Assembly (NCBI RefSeq): GCF_020711195.1
Contig: NZ_JAJFAT010000006.1
Location: 62,001-126,000, forward strand
Origin: Halanaerobium polyolivorans
GTDB taxonomy: Bacteria > Bacillota > Halanaerobiia > Halanaerobiales > Halanaerobiaceae
Reading direction: 5' to 3'
DNA: 64,000 nucleotides
Shown: one piece after another, positions 8,266 through 16,394 of the stretch
Layout: each line of letters begins with the position of its first letter
Numbering within the stretch: position 1 is the first letter of the stretch
Program-made: the position numbers and the translations under genes
The notes under the pieces: generated by a model
What the model was told of the DNA's origin: nothing
Databases searched by the model: none
The model's input: the letters and a program-made list of their open reading frames with translations, nothing else

Positions 8266-9279
8266 ATGTATAAAATAGCAGTTGATGTAATGAGTGGAGA
8301 AAAAGCTGCAGAGGAATTAATAAAAGGAGCAGTTAATGCTGCTGAAGAAGACCCTGATATTGAATTGACCCTTATTGGTAGATATGATATTATAAATCAG
8401 GAGTTAGCAAAATTAAATTTTGATAAAAATAGAGTAAAAATCGAAAAAGCAGATCAAATAATAACTATGGATGAAGCACCAATCAAAGCTTTAAAAAAGA
8501 AAAAAAATGCCACAGTTAATGTAGGAGCTAAGTTACTTAGATCTGGTGAGATAGATGCTTTTATCTCTCCAGGTAATACAGGTTCAGTTATGGCAGGTAG
8601 TTTGCTGCGGGTCGGTCGAATCAAAGGAATATCAAGACCCCCTATAGCGGTAAATTTCCCGGCCAAAAAAGGAAGCACCCTTGTTCTTGACAATGGAGCA
8701 AACACTGACTGTAGTCCAGAAAACATGCTTCAATTTGCCTTAATGGGACAGCTTTATGCAAAACACATAATGAAAATTGCTGAACCCAGGGTTGCACTAT
8801 TAAATATTGGGGAAGAAAAGTCTAAGGGTAATAATTTGAGCAAAGAAAGTTATGAGCTTTTAGATAAAGACCCCAGAATCAAAAATTTTATTGGCAACTG
8901 TGAAGGTAGAGATATTTTTGAAGATAAATGTGATGTCTTAGTCACTGATGGCTTTGTAGGAAATGTTGTATTAAAAACTACAGAAGGAGCAGCCTCTTTT
9001 TTTGTGGAATTAATCAAAGAGAGTTTTGAAAGTGATCTAAGATCTAAATTAGCTGGATTATTGATCAAACCTTATTTAAAAAAGGTTTTAAATAAGATTG
9101 ATTACCGCCAATATGGTGGAGCACCACTTCTAGGTGTTAAAGGTGTTGTAATAATTGCTCATGGTAGTTCTGATGCAACTGCAATTTGTAATGCAGTTAA
9201 AGCAGCAAAAAATTCGGTAAAAGAGAATATTGTTTCTTTAATTAAAACTGAAGTGGAAAAGAATGAGGAGTTGGATTAA
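8266..9279 (+). CDS. plsX: Phosphate acyltransferase PlsX
   Basis: 337 residues, full length. PlsX makes acyl-phosphate from acyl-ACP, the first committed step of the PlsX-PlsY phosphatidic acid route; PlsY is encoded at 19017. Family segments include the N-terminal IAVDVMSGE, MDEAPIKALKKKKNATV and the C-terminal YGGAPLLGVKGVVIIAHGSS. AAGGAGG precedes the ATG. It heads the fab cluster. Confidence 0.95.
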   Translation: MYKIAVDVMSGEKAAEELIKGAVNAAEEDPDIELTLIGRYDIINQELAKLNFDKNRVKIEKADQIITMDEAPIKALKKKKNATVNVGAKLLRSGEIDAFISPGNTGSVMAGSLLRVGRIKGISRPPIAVNFPAKKGSTLVLDNGANTDCSPENMLQFALMGQLYAKHIMKIAEPRVALLNIGEEKSKGNNLSKESYELLDKDPRIKNFIGNCEGRDIFEDKCDVLVTDGFVGNVVLKTTEGAASFFVELIKESFESDLRSKLAGLLIKPYLKKVLNKIDYRQYGGAPLLGVKGVVIIAHGSSDATAICNAVKAAKNSVKENIVSLIKTEVEKNEELD

Positions 9280-9280
9280 A

Positions 9281-10228
9281 ATGTCATTAAAAACTGAATT
9301 ATGTGATATTCTGGAAATAGAGAGTCCTATTATACAGGGTGGTATGGCCTGGGTAGCAACCGGAGAACTTGCTGCAGCTGTATCACAGGCTGGAGGATTA
9401 GGTGTAATTGGAGCCGGAAATGCTCCTGCAGATGTAATAGAAAAAGAAATCGATAAGGTGAAGTCTTTAACTGATAAAAACTTTGGCTTAAATATTATGT
9501 TATTATCACCTTTTGCTGATGATATTATTGAATTAGCTATAGAAAAAAATGTCCCGATAATTACAACTGGGGCCGGCAACCCGGGAAAACATGTAAAAAG
9601 ATTTCAGGAAAATGGCTCTAAAGTTATCCCGGTAGTTCCTTCTGTTGCCCTTGCCAAAAGAATGGAGCGTTTAGATGTAGATGCCGTTATAGTTGAGGGT
9701 ACTGAAGCAGGAGGTCATATTGGAGAATTAACAACTATGGCCCTGGTAACTCAGGTTGTTGATGCTGTTGCTATACCTGTAATTGCTGCAGGGGGCATTG
9801 CAGATGGCAGAACCCTGGCAGCTGTACTTGCACTTGGAGCAGCTGGAGCTCAGATTGGAACAAGATTTGTTTGTTCAACTGAATGTACTGCAGCAGAAGA
9901 ATATAAGGAAGCAATTGTAAAGGCAAGAGATAGAGATGCAGTAGTAACCGGTAGAAGTACAGGTCACCCAGTCCGCAATCTAAAAAATTCATTAACAAGA
10001 AAATTAGATAAATTAGAAAAAGAGGGAGTAGACCCCAAAAAGATTGAAGAAATCGGTTCTGGTAAACTGAGAGATGCAGTTGTTGATGGAGATATTAAAG
10101 AGGGCAGTGTTATGGCTGGTCAAGTTTCTGGAATGATAGCTGAAATTAAAGATGTAAAAGATATTATAGATGATATAATAAGAGATGCAGAGTCAGTAAT
10201 AAAGAATAATTTTAATTTGATTAAATAA
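9281..10228 (+). CDS. fabK: Enoyl-[acyl-carrier-protein] reductase II (FabK)
   Basis: 315 residues from ATG 9281 with GAGGAG at 9265-9270; this start gives the family-like N-terminus MSLKTELCDILEIESPIIQGGMA. FMN-dependent TIM-barrel reductase of the nitronate-monooxygenase/FabK group, with EAGGHIGE, PVIAAGGIADG and GTRFVCSTEC motifs. It catalyses the last reduction of each fatty-acid elongation cycle. The position between plsX and fabG favours FabK over a nitronate monooxygenase. FabK enzymes are insensitive to triclosan, unlike FabI. It starts 1 nt after the plsX stop. Confidence 0.92.
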   Translation: MSLKTELCDILEIESPIIQGGMAWVATGELAAAVSQAGGLGVIGAGNAPADVIEKEIDKVKSLTDKNFGLNIMLLSPFADDIIELAIEKNVPIITTGAGNPGKHVKRFQENGSKVIPVVPSVALAKRMERLDVDAVIVEGTEAGGHIGELTTMALVTQVVDAVAIPVIAAGGIADGRTLAAVLALGAAGAQIGTRFVCSTECTAAEEYKEAIVKARDRDAVVTGRSTGHPVRNLKNSLTRKLDKLEKEGVDPKKIEEIGSGKLRDAVVDGDIKEGSVMAGQVSGMIAEIKDVKDIIDDIIRDAESVIKNNFNLIK

Positions 10229-10257
10229 TTAATATTTATTATAAAGAGGTGGCAGAT

Positions 10258-11007
10258 TTGATTGATCTTCAAGATAAAAAAGTTTTAATTACAGGTAGCT
10301 CGCGAGGTATTGGAGCAGAAATAGCAAAGAAGTTGGCAGATTCAGGTGCAGATGTTATAATTAATTATGCTAGTTCTGAAGAAAAAGCAAATGAGCTTAA
10401 AGCTTCTATTGAGGAATCTGGAGGTAGGGCTTATGTAATTCAGGCAGATATTAGTGACTTTGAGCAGGCAGCTGAACTTGTCAAAAAAGCTTATAAAACC
10501 CTTGGTGGTCTGGATGTTTTAGTTAATAATGCCGGTATAACAAGAGATAAACTGCTGTTAAGAATGAAAGAAGAAGACTGGGATAAGGTAATGGATATCA
10601 ATTTAAAAGGTACCTTTAACTGTACAAAAAATGCAGTTCGTTATCTTTTGAAAGCAGATAATGGGAAAATAATTAATATTTCTTCTGTGATTGGCTTAAT
10701 TGGTAATCCCGGTCAGGCAAACTATTCTGCCGCTAAAGCAGGGATGATAGGTTTTACTAAAACATTAGCTAAAGAATTAGCTTCCAAAGGAGTCTGCAGT
10801 AATGCTATTGCTCCAGGCTTTATAGAAACAGAAATGACCAATGAGTTAAAAGATAGCATAAAAGATGATATAATAAATAGAGTACCATTAGCTCGCTTTG
10901 GTAAAGCTGAAGAAGTTGCTGATTTAGTAGCTTTTCTAGCTTCTGATAAAGCAAACTACATAAATGGTCAGGTTATTGGCATTGATGGAGGAATGAGTTT
11001 AGCTTAA
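10258..11007 (+). CDS. fabG: 3-oxoacyl-[acyl-carrier-protein] reductase
   Basis: 249 residues from TTG 10258, preferred because GAGGTGG (10246-10252) ends 5 nt before it; the in-frame GTG at 10249 lies inside that ribosome site. Classical SDR: GSSRGIG cofactor loop, NNAG, catalytic Ser in INISSVIG and the YSAAK active-site Tyr/Lys. NADPH-dependent reduction of beta-ketoacyl-ACP. Its last codon abuts the first unit of the 59-nt repeat array. Confidence 0.95.
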   Translation: MIDLQDKKVLITGSSRGIGAEIAKKLADSGADVIINYASSEEKANELKASIEESGGRAYVIQADISDFEQAAELVKKAYKTLGGLDVLVNNAGITRDKLLLRMKEEDWDKVMDINLKGTFNCTKNAVRYLLKADNGKIINISSVIGLIGNPGQANYSAAKAGMIGFTKTLAKELASKGVCSNAIAPGFIETEMTNELKDSIKDDIINRVPLARFGKAEEVADLVAFLASDKANYINGQVIGIDGGMSLA

Positions 11008-11160
11008 CCATGCGTTATTAAAATGAAGACGAGTGTGACGGTCTCGATGACCTAATGCTAACCCAACTATGCGTAATACAATGAAGGGTTAGTGCGACGC
11101 ATTCGATATGCAAGTGCTGAGTCGACCATGCGTTATTAAAATGAAGACTCAGTGAAAGGA
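11008..11160 (+). repeat. Array of three 59-nt units with covarying stems between fabG and acpP (candidate structured RNA)
   Basis: Units begin at 11008, 11067 and 11126, an exact 59-nt period; the third is cut short by the acpP ribosome site. Each starts CYATGCGT and continues to AATGAAG. Two stem types are visible. Stem B spans unit boundaries: CTAACCC (11058-11064) with GGGTTAG (11086-11092), and CTGAGTC (11117-11123) with GACTCAG (11146-11152), enclosing 21-22 nt conserved loops; four of seven pairs differ but stay complementary. Stem A: GGTC/GACC (11040-11052) and GCAT/ATGC (11099-11111), both around an identical TCGAT loop. The first unit's 3' arm has no 5' partner because fabG ends there. 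The units are visibly richer in GC than their surroundings (26 of 59 in unit 1 by hand count). No ORF is maintained through them. Function unknown; mRNA processing, stability or control of acpP translation are possible. Confidence 0.85.
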
Positions 11161-11170
11161 GGTGAATGGA

Positions 11171-11404
11171 GTGGCAGATACCCTTGATAAAATTATTGAA
11201 ATTGTAGCAGAAGAATTAGCAGTTGATAAAGATGAGATAACTGAAGAATCTTCATTTATAGAAGACTTAGGAGCAGATTCTTTAGATGTTGTAGAATTAG
11301 TTATGGCATTTGAAGAAGAATTTGATGTAGAAATCCCTGATGAGGATGCTGAAAATATTCGTACTGTTGAGGATGCAGTAAATTATTTAGAAGAAATTCT
11401 TTAA
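11171..11404 (+). CDS. acpP: Acyl carrier protein
   Basis: 77 residues from GTG 11171; AGGAGG at 11157-11162 lies 8 nt upstream, so the in-frame GTG at 11162 is part of the ribosome site. Acidic four-helix ACP with the phosphopantetheine attachment motif DSL (Ser37) in [12 protein letters not shown]. It carries growing acyl chains for the fab enzymes and donates them to PlsX. The ribosome site follows immediately after the last repeat stem, so folding of the array could influence its translation. Confidence 0.97.
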   Translation: MADTLDKIIEIVAEELAVDKDEITEESSFIEDLGADSLDVVELVMAFEEEFDVEIPDEDAENIRTVEDAVNYLEEIL

Positions 11405-11414
11405 GAATAATCCA

Positions 11415-11450
11415 GGATGAAGCTCCCATTGTGGAGTTTTCATCCATTTT
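11415..11450 (+). terminator. Terminator-like hairpin between acpP and rnc
   Basis: Arms GGATGAA (11415-11421) and TTCATCC (11439-11445) with an inner CCCA/TGGG-like pairing, followed by ATTTTTATATTTTTT. It may partially end transcription after acpP, so that acpP is made in excess of rnc. Confidence 0.65.
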
Positions 11451-11476
11451 TATATTTTTTAGGTGGTGAATTTTAG

Positions 11477-12193
11477 ATGGATGAGTTAAATAGTGAAAAA
11501 AACATTTTAGAGTTTGAGCAAGAAATTAAAATCGAATTTTCCGATAAGAAATTATTGCAGAGAGCTTTAACCCATAAATCTTTTCCTAATGAAAACAAAA
11601 AACTTTCGCTAAAAGATAATGAAAGACTTGAATTTTTAGGAGATTCTGTTTTAAGCCTTGCAGTCAGCACTTATATTTTTAATAAGTTTTCTGATTTTCC
11701 TGAGGGAGAATTGGCAAAAATGAGGGCTGTTGTTGTTAGTGCACCTATTTTGGCAGAAGCTGCTAAGAAATTAGATTTAGGAAGATATCTCTTTTTAGGT
11801 AAGGGTGAAGAGATGACGGGTGGTAGAGAAAGAGATTCTATTCTTGCAGATACTATGGAAGCAATTTTTGGTGCTTTATACCTTGATCAGGGTTTTACAG
11901 CAGCCAGTGATTTTGTCTTAAAAATATTAAAAGAAGATATAAAAGAAGTTGCACAGGGTAATCATATTCAGGATTATAAGACTATGCTGCAGGAGATAAT
12001 TCAGCAGGATGGTAATATCAGACCAGAATATGAAGTTATAGAAGAAAAAGGCCCTGACCACAACAAAACTTTTATTGTTGCTGTTAAACTTAAAGAAAAT
12101 AGTCTTGGCTCAGGACAGGGTTCAAGTAAAAAAGAAGCTGAACAGGAAGCAGCAAAATTTGCTTTGCATAAACTAGATAAAATTGATAATTAA
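11477..12193 (+). CDS. rnc: Ribonuclease III
   Basis: 238 residues. RNase III signature ERLEFLGDSVLS at residues 49-60, further acidic catalytic residues in ILADTMEAIFGALY, and a C-terminal double-stranded RNA binding domain (about 165-235). Cuts double-stranded RNA in rRNA and mRNA processing. The acpP-rnc order is typical of Firmicutes. AGGTGGTGA precedes the ATG. Confidence 0.96.
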   Translation: MDELNSEKNILEFEQEIKIEFSDKKLLQRALTHKSFPNENKKLSLKDNERLEFLGDSVLSLAVSTYIFNKFSDFPEGELAKMRAVVVSAPILAEAAKKLDLGRYLFLGKGEEMTGGRERDSILADTMEAIFGALYLDQGFTAASDFVLKILKEDIKEVAQGNHIQDYKTMLQEIIQQDGNIRPEYEVIEEKGPDHNKTFIVAVKLKENSLGSGQGSSKKEAEQEAAKFALHKLDKIDN

Positions 12194-12208
12194 TCAGGAG
12201 GAATTTTG

Positions 12209-12565
12209 ATGTACGCACTTCGAGGAGCAATTAGTGTTGAAGAAAATACAGAAAAAGCTATAACCGAGGCTACTAAAGAACTATTAGCTAAATTAATAGA
12301 GGAAAATAATCTAGCTGAAGAAGATTTAGTTAGCATTATTAGCTCTGCTACTGATGATTTAGATAAGGTTTATCCAGGCAAAGCGATTCGAGAACTGGGT
12401 TTTAAGCTAACCCCAATTCTGTGTTTACAGGAAATGAAGGTTGAAAATAGTAGTAGTAAAATGATAAGATTATTAATACATGTAGAAGGTAAGAAAAACA
12501 AAGAAAAAATAAAACATCAATATCTTAAAAAAGCAGAAAAATTAAGACCAGATTTATTAAATTAA
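12209..12565 (+). CDS. aroH: Chorismate mutase, AroH type
   Basis: 118 residues from ATG 12209, with CAGGAGGA upstream; the TTG three bases earlier is less likely. The trimeric AroH-class chorismate mutase converts chorismate to prephenate for Phe/Tyr synthesis. Family features: N-terminal YALRGAISVEENT (active-site Arg), SSATDDLDKVYPGKAIRELG and the CLQEM segment. It is isolated from other aromatic genes and sits between rnc and cmk. Confidence 0.9.
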   Translation: MYALRGAISVEENTEKAITEATKELLAKLIEENNLAEEDLVSIISSATDDLDKVYPGKAIRELGFKLTPILCLQEMKVENSSSKMIRLLIHVEGKKNKEKIKHQYLKKAEKLRPDLLN

Positions 12566-12597
12566 ATAAGAACTTTTCTGAAAGAGATGTGTTTATA

Positions 12598-13251
12598 ATG
12601 GATAATGTAGTTGCGATTGATGGCCCGGGTGGGGCAGGTAAAAGTACTATTGCCCGCAGGCTGGCTGAAGAACTTGGTTATCTTCATCTTGACACTGGGG
12701 CTATGTATAGAGCTGTAACTTATGCTGCTCTACAGAAAGGCCTTGATTTTAATGATAATGAAGCATTAGTTAAATTAGCTAACTCAATAGAGATAGATTT
12801 TAATCAGGCTGGAGAAATATTTTTGAATGGCAAAAATGTCAGTCAAGAAATTAGAAGCCCAGAAGTTAATCAAAATGTCTCAAAAACAGCAGCTGTTAAA
12901 GGAGTTCGTGAGATTCTAGTTGAAAAACAGCAAGAATTAGCGGCTCAGCATAAAGTGGTTATGGATGGTAGAGATATAACTACTGTTGTTTTAACAGAGG
13001 CTGAACATAAATTTTATTTAACCGCCTCAATAGAAGAAAGAGCAAGAAGGCGCTTTGAAGAAATGAAAGCAAAAAATAAAGAGGCTAACTATAAAGAAAT
13101 AAAAGAGAATATTGCCAGAAGAGATGAACTTGATAGTCAGAGAGAGCATTCTCCTTTAAAGATCGCAGATGACGCGGTAGTTATAGACAGCACTGACCTT
13201 TCCATAGAAGAGGTAGTTTCAAAAATCAAAGCCATAATTGCAGGTGAATAA
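12598..13251 (+). CDS. cmk: Cytidylate kinase
   Basis: 217 residues from ATG 12598; an in-frame GTG at 12589 is possible but would add three residues outside the family N-terminus. P-loop GPGGAGKST at residues 9-17, LDTGAMYRAVTYAAL substrate segment and DGRDITTVV. Phosphorylates CMP/dCMP, feeding CTP to CDP-diacylglycerol synthesis. The ribosome site is weak. The cmk-plsC-ispH/rpsA order is common in clostridia-like genomes. Confidence 0.95.
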   Translation: MDNVVAIDGPGGAGKSTIARRLAEELGYLHLDTGAMYRAVTYAALQKGLDFNDNEALVKLANSIEIDFNQAGEIFLNGKNVSQEIRSPEVNQNVSKTAAVKGVREILVEKQQELAAQHKVVMDGRDITTVVLTEAEHKFYLTASIEERARRRFEEMKAKNKEANYKEIKENIARRDELDSQREHSPLKIADDAVVIDSTDLSIEEVVSKIKAIIAGE

Positions 13252-13254
13252 GCA

Positions 13255-13842
13255 GTGAGGGAATTTATTTACAAATTTATTTCTAAAATTATCTACTTTG
13301 TTTTTAAGCTATTTTTTAGAGCAAAGGTTAGGGGCCAAAAAAACCTTCCGGAAGAGGGAGGGGTTATAATTATGTCTAATCACATCAGCTTATTAGATCC
13401 ACCCTTGATTGCTTCTGTATTGGATAGGCCTGTTCATTTTATGGCAAAAAAAGAGCTTTTTGAGAATCCGATTTTGAGATTAATATTATATATTGCTGAT
13501 GCTTTTCCTGTTGATAGAGAAAGTACAGATATCAAAGCAGTTAAAAAAGCATTAAATATCTTGAAAAATGGTGAAGTGCTCGGCTTATTTCCCGAAGGGA
13601 CCAGGGGAGATGAAAGTGAAGTAGCAGATTTAAAAGATGGTTCGGTAATGCTTGCTGTTAGAAGCAGGGTTCCAATTTTACCGGTGGGAATAAAAAATAT
13701 CAAGAAAAAAGGCAGAGTTACGATTAATATTGGTGAGCCTTTTACCATGGAAAACTTTCCCAAAAAGCGTTTAAGTGATCAGCAGCGAAAAGAGGCTGGG
13801 GAATTTATCAAAGAAAAAATTGTTAAATTAGTAAATTCTTAA
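13255..13842 (+). CDS. plsC: 1-acyl-sn-glycerol-3-phosphate acyltransferase
   Basis: 195 residues from GTG 13255, 3 nt after cmk; AGGTGA lies at a suitable distance. HxxxxD motif His43-Asp48 (NHISLLDPP) and FPEGTR (112-117) are the catalytic and phosphate-binding motifs of PlsC/LPLAT. A hydrophobic N-terminus anchors it to the membrane. Converts lysophosphatidate to phosphatidate after PlsY. Confidence 0.94.
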   Translation: MREFIYKFISKIIYFVFKLFFRAKVRGQKNLPEEGGVIIMSNHISLLDPPLIASVLDRPVHFMAKKELFENPILRLILYIADAFPVDRESTDIKAVKKALNILKNGEVLGLFPEGTRGDESEVADLKDGSVMLAVRSRVPILPVGIKNIKKKGRVTINIGEPFTMENFPKKRLSDQQRKEAGEFIKEKIVKLVNS

Positions 13843-14001
13843 TTTAAAATCAAGAATAATTTCAAATCTCTATATATTTTTCATATTTTTTTATGTTTAA
13901 TGAAGGAATTTGACGACAAATAGAGAAAAAGGTTAAGAGGCAATAAAAGCTTAACTGTGTATTTTTCTATTTGTTGGTATTGTTGGAAGGAGGTGAGTAT
14001 T

Positions 14002-16269
14002 CTGGAGGTTATTACTTCAGAAGAAGCAGGATTTTGTTTTGGGGTAGAAAGAGCAATTGATATGGTTTTAGAAGCTGCCGGCCAGAACAAAGATACTCCT
14101 GTTTATACACTGGGTCCTTTAATTCATAATCCACAGGTAGTAGAAAAATTAGAAAAAAAGAATGTTAAAGTTGCCTCATCATTATCAGAAATTGAATCTG
14201 GAATTATTATCATCCGCTCTCATGGAGTGGCACCAGAGATTATGGAAAAAGCTAGGGCAAAAGGCTTAAAGATTATTGATGCAACATGTCCCTTTGTTAA
14301 AAATGCTCAGAAATATGCCAGACAGCTGGTAGATGAAGGTTATCAAACATTTATTTATGGAGATAAGGATCATCCAGAAGTAAAAGGGATCTATGGTTCA
14401 ACAGATAAACAAGCTATTATAATTAAAGATAAAGAAGATTTAGATAGAGACGATTTAAGCAATAAAGTTGGCTTTGTTGCGCAAACAACTAAGTCACCTG
14501 AGTCTTTCAGAGATATAATATCTTATATTATTACTGAGGTTAAAGAGTTAAAAGTTTATAATACTATTTGTAATACCACTGATGTCAGACAATCTTCAGC
14601 TAAAAAATTGGCTGAAGAGGTAGATATCATGTTCGTAATAGGGGGCCGTAATAGTGCTAATACCACTAGATTGGCAGAAATATGTTCAGCAACAGGTACC
14701 CCTACTTATCATATAGAAACAGCCAATGAAATAGACAGAACTTGGCTAAAAGGAAAAAATAAAGTTGGAATTACAGCTGGAGCATCGACTCCAGACTGGT
14801 TAATAAGGGAGGTTATTCAGTTAATGAACGAAGAAAACAAAGAAACAAAAGTAGAAAAAGAAGAAAATGAAATTGTTGAAGAGAAGGCTGAAGAAGTTGT
14901 AGAGGAGGTTAAGGAAGTCAGCGAAGAAACTACAGAAGAAACTGCTGAAGAAACAACAGAAGAAACAGTAGTAGAAACTACAGATGATAAAGAAGCTGAT
15001 GACAGTGAGGAGCTTGAAACTGCAGAAGAAGCTAGAGAAGAAACTGCAGAAGAAGCCGAAGAAGCTGAAGAAGCAGCGGAATTCAAATATAGCGATAATG
15101 ATATTGCTGATCTCAGTAAAGGACAAAAAGTAGAAGGAACTGTAGTTGAGATTAATGACAATGGTGTTTATGTTGATGTAAATTATAAAACTGATGGATT
15201 TATACCATTACGTCATTTAAGTCATAGTCCTGTTGAAGATCCAAGAGAAGTTGTAGAAATGGATCAAAAAATAGAAGTAGTTATTCTTACCTTAGAAGAT
15301 GATGAAGGTAATATGATTCTTTCTAAAAAACAGGCAGACTATGAAAAAGCCTGGGAAAAAATTGTAGAGGCTCATGAAAATGACGAAGTAATTGAAGCTG
15401 AAGTTACAAAAGAAGTTAAAGGTGGTTTGGTTGTAAATGTTGGTGTAAGAGGATTTATACCTGCTTCTCATGTAGCTATTGGCTATGTAGATGACTTAAG
15501 TGATTATGTTGGTCAAACTCTTCGCTTAAAAGTAATTGAAGTTGAAAGAGATAATAATAATGTTGTTCTTTCCGCCAAAAAAGTTCTGGAAAAAGAAAGA
15601 GCAGCTCAAAAAGAAGAGACCTTAGAATCCTTAGAAGAAGGACAAACAGTTAACGGTAAGGTTACAAAGTTAGTTGACTTTGGTGCCTTTATCGATCTTG
15701 GTGGAATCGAAGGTTTACTCCATATTTCTGAAATGTCATGGGGTAGAATTGAAAGTCCATCTGAAGTTCTTTCTGAAGGAGAAGAAGTTGAAGTTAAGGT
15801 GCTTGGAGTTAACAAAGAAGATGAGAGAATTTCACTTGGCTTAAAACAGCTGCTTCCAGATCCATGGGAAGAATTTGCTGAAAAGCATTATGAAGGTGAA
15901 GTTGTTGAAGGTAAGATTACTAAAATAGTTGACTTTGGTGCTTTTATGGAAGTTGAAAAAGGTATTGAAGGCTTAATTCACATTTCTCAACTTTCACATC
16001 GTCATGTTAAAACTGCAGACGAAGTTGTTAGTGTAGGAGATGTTAAAGAAGCAAAAATAATTAATATTGATGCTGAGCAGGAAAGAGTAGGTTTAAGTTT
16101 AAAAGAATTAGAAGAAAAACCAGAACCTAAAAAATCTACAGCTTCTAGCTCGAGCAGTTCCAGCAGCTCTAAGAGCTCAAAAGGAAAAGATGACAAAGCT
16201 GATGAATCTTCTAGCGGTGGTGCAACCATTAGAGAAATAGTAGGAGATATCTTTGAGCAGGGTGAATAA
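14002..16269 (+). CDS. ispH: IspH (HMBPP reductase) fused to four-domain ribosomal protein S1, apparent CTG start
   Basis: 755 residues. Residues 1-275 are IspH: the 4Fe-4S cysteines fall at Cys12 (GFCFG), Cys96 (DATCPFVKN) and Cys190 (CNTTDVRQ). An acidic, Glu/Thr-rich linker (about 276-373) joins it to four S1 RNA-binding domains starting near residues 374, 459, 547 and 632. A Ser-rich tail precedes a short conserved C-terminus. IspH makes IPP/DMAPP from HMBPP; the S1 part would bind mRNA on the ribosome. The ribosome site AAGGAGGTG (13987-13995) puts CTG 14002 at 6-nt spacing. With that start the protein reads MEVITSEEAGFCFG and the cysteines take the canonical positions 12 and 96. The in-frame GTG at 13957 lacks a ribosome site and the GTG at 13993 is inside it; ATT 13999 is the alternative. 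Confidence 0.9.
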   Translation: MEVITSEEAGFCFGVERAIDMVLEAAGQNKDTPVYTLGPLIHNPQVVEKLEKKNVKVASSLSEIESGIIIIRSHGVAPEIMEKARAKGLKIIDATCPFVKNAQKYARQLVDEGYQTFIYGDKDHPEVKGIYGSTDKQAIIIKDKEDLDRDDLSNKVGFVAQTTKSPESFRDIISYIITEVKELKVYNTICNTTDVRQSSAKKLAEEVDIMFVIGGRNSANTTRLAEICSATGTPTYHIETANEIDRTWLKGKNKVGITAGASTPDWLIREVIQLMNEENKETKVEKEENEIVEEKAEEVVEEVKEVSEETTEETAEETTEETVVETTDDKEADDSEELETAEEAREETAEEAEEAEEAAEFKYSDNDIADLSKGQKVEGTVVEINDNGVYVDVNYKTDGFIPLRHLSHSPVEDPREVVEMDQKIEVVILTLEDDEGNMILSKKQADYEKAWEKIVEAHENDEVIEAEVTKEVKGGLVVNVGVRGFIPASHVAIGYVDDLSDYVGQTLRLKVIEVERDNNNVVLSAKKVLEKERAAQKEETLESLEEGQTVNGKVTKLVDFGAFIDLGGIEGLLHISEMSWGRIESPSEVLSEGEEVEVKVLGVNKEDERISLGLKQLLPDPWEEFAEKHYEGEVVEGKITKIVDFGAFMEVEKGIEGLIHISQLSHRHVKTADEVVSVGDVKEAKIINIDAEQERVGLSLKELEEKPEPKKSTASSSSSSSSSKSSKGKDDKADESSSGGATIREIVGDIFEQGE

Positions 16270-16278
16270 TTAAAAAAG

Positions 16279-16317
16279 CACCCGCTGTCCAATATTATTT
16301 GGGCGGCGGGTTTTTTT
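16279..16317 (+). terminator. Terminator after ispH/rpsA
   Basis: A GC-rich hairpin with CCCGC near the 5' side (16281-16285) and GCGGG (16306-16310), continued inward by GTCC/GGGC-like pairs, followed by seven T residues. Confidence 0.85.
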
Positions 16318-16344
16318 GCGTTAAAACCAGCTTGCTGTCTGCTT

Positions 16345-16373
16345 TTGCTTAGTCTGCTAAAATATGATATTAT
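16345..16373 (+). promoter_or_regulatory. Promoter of the DUF512-der-plsY-gpsA operon
   Basis: TTGCTT (16345-16350), a 17-nt spacer and TATTAT (16368-16373), immediately after the S1 terminator and 21 nt before the next start codon. Confidence 0.65.
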
Positions 16374-16394
16374 CAAGGAAACAGGAGGCAGAAG

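Noticed and set aside
11008-11160. The 59-nt repeats as integron attC sites or a CRISPR array
   Set aside because: attC sites (once called 59-base elements) need RYYYAAC and GTTRRRY boxes, which are not kept here; the second stem CTGAGTC/GACTCAG lacks them entirely. There is no integrase and no gene cassette. CRISPR is excluded because the whole unit repeats without unique spacers and no cas genes are near.
14817-15161. Minus-strand Ser- and Phe-rich ORFs opposite the IspH-S1 linker
   Set aside because: They are the reverse reading of the GAA-rich acidic linker and have no ribosome site or family resemblance.
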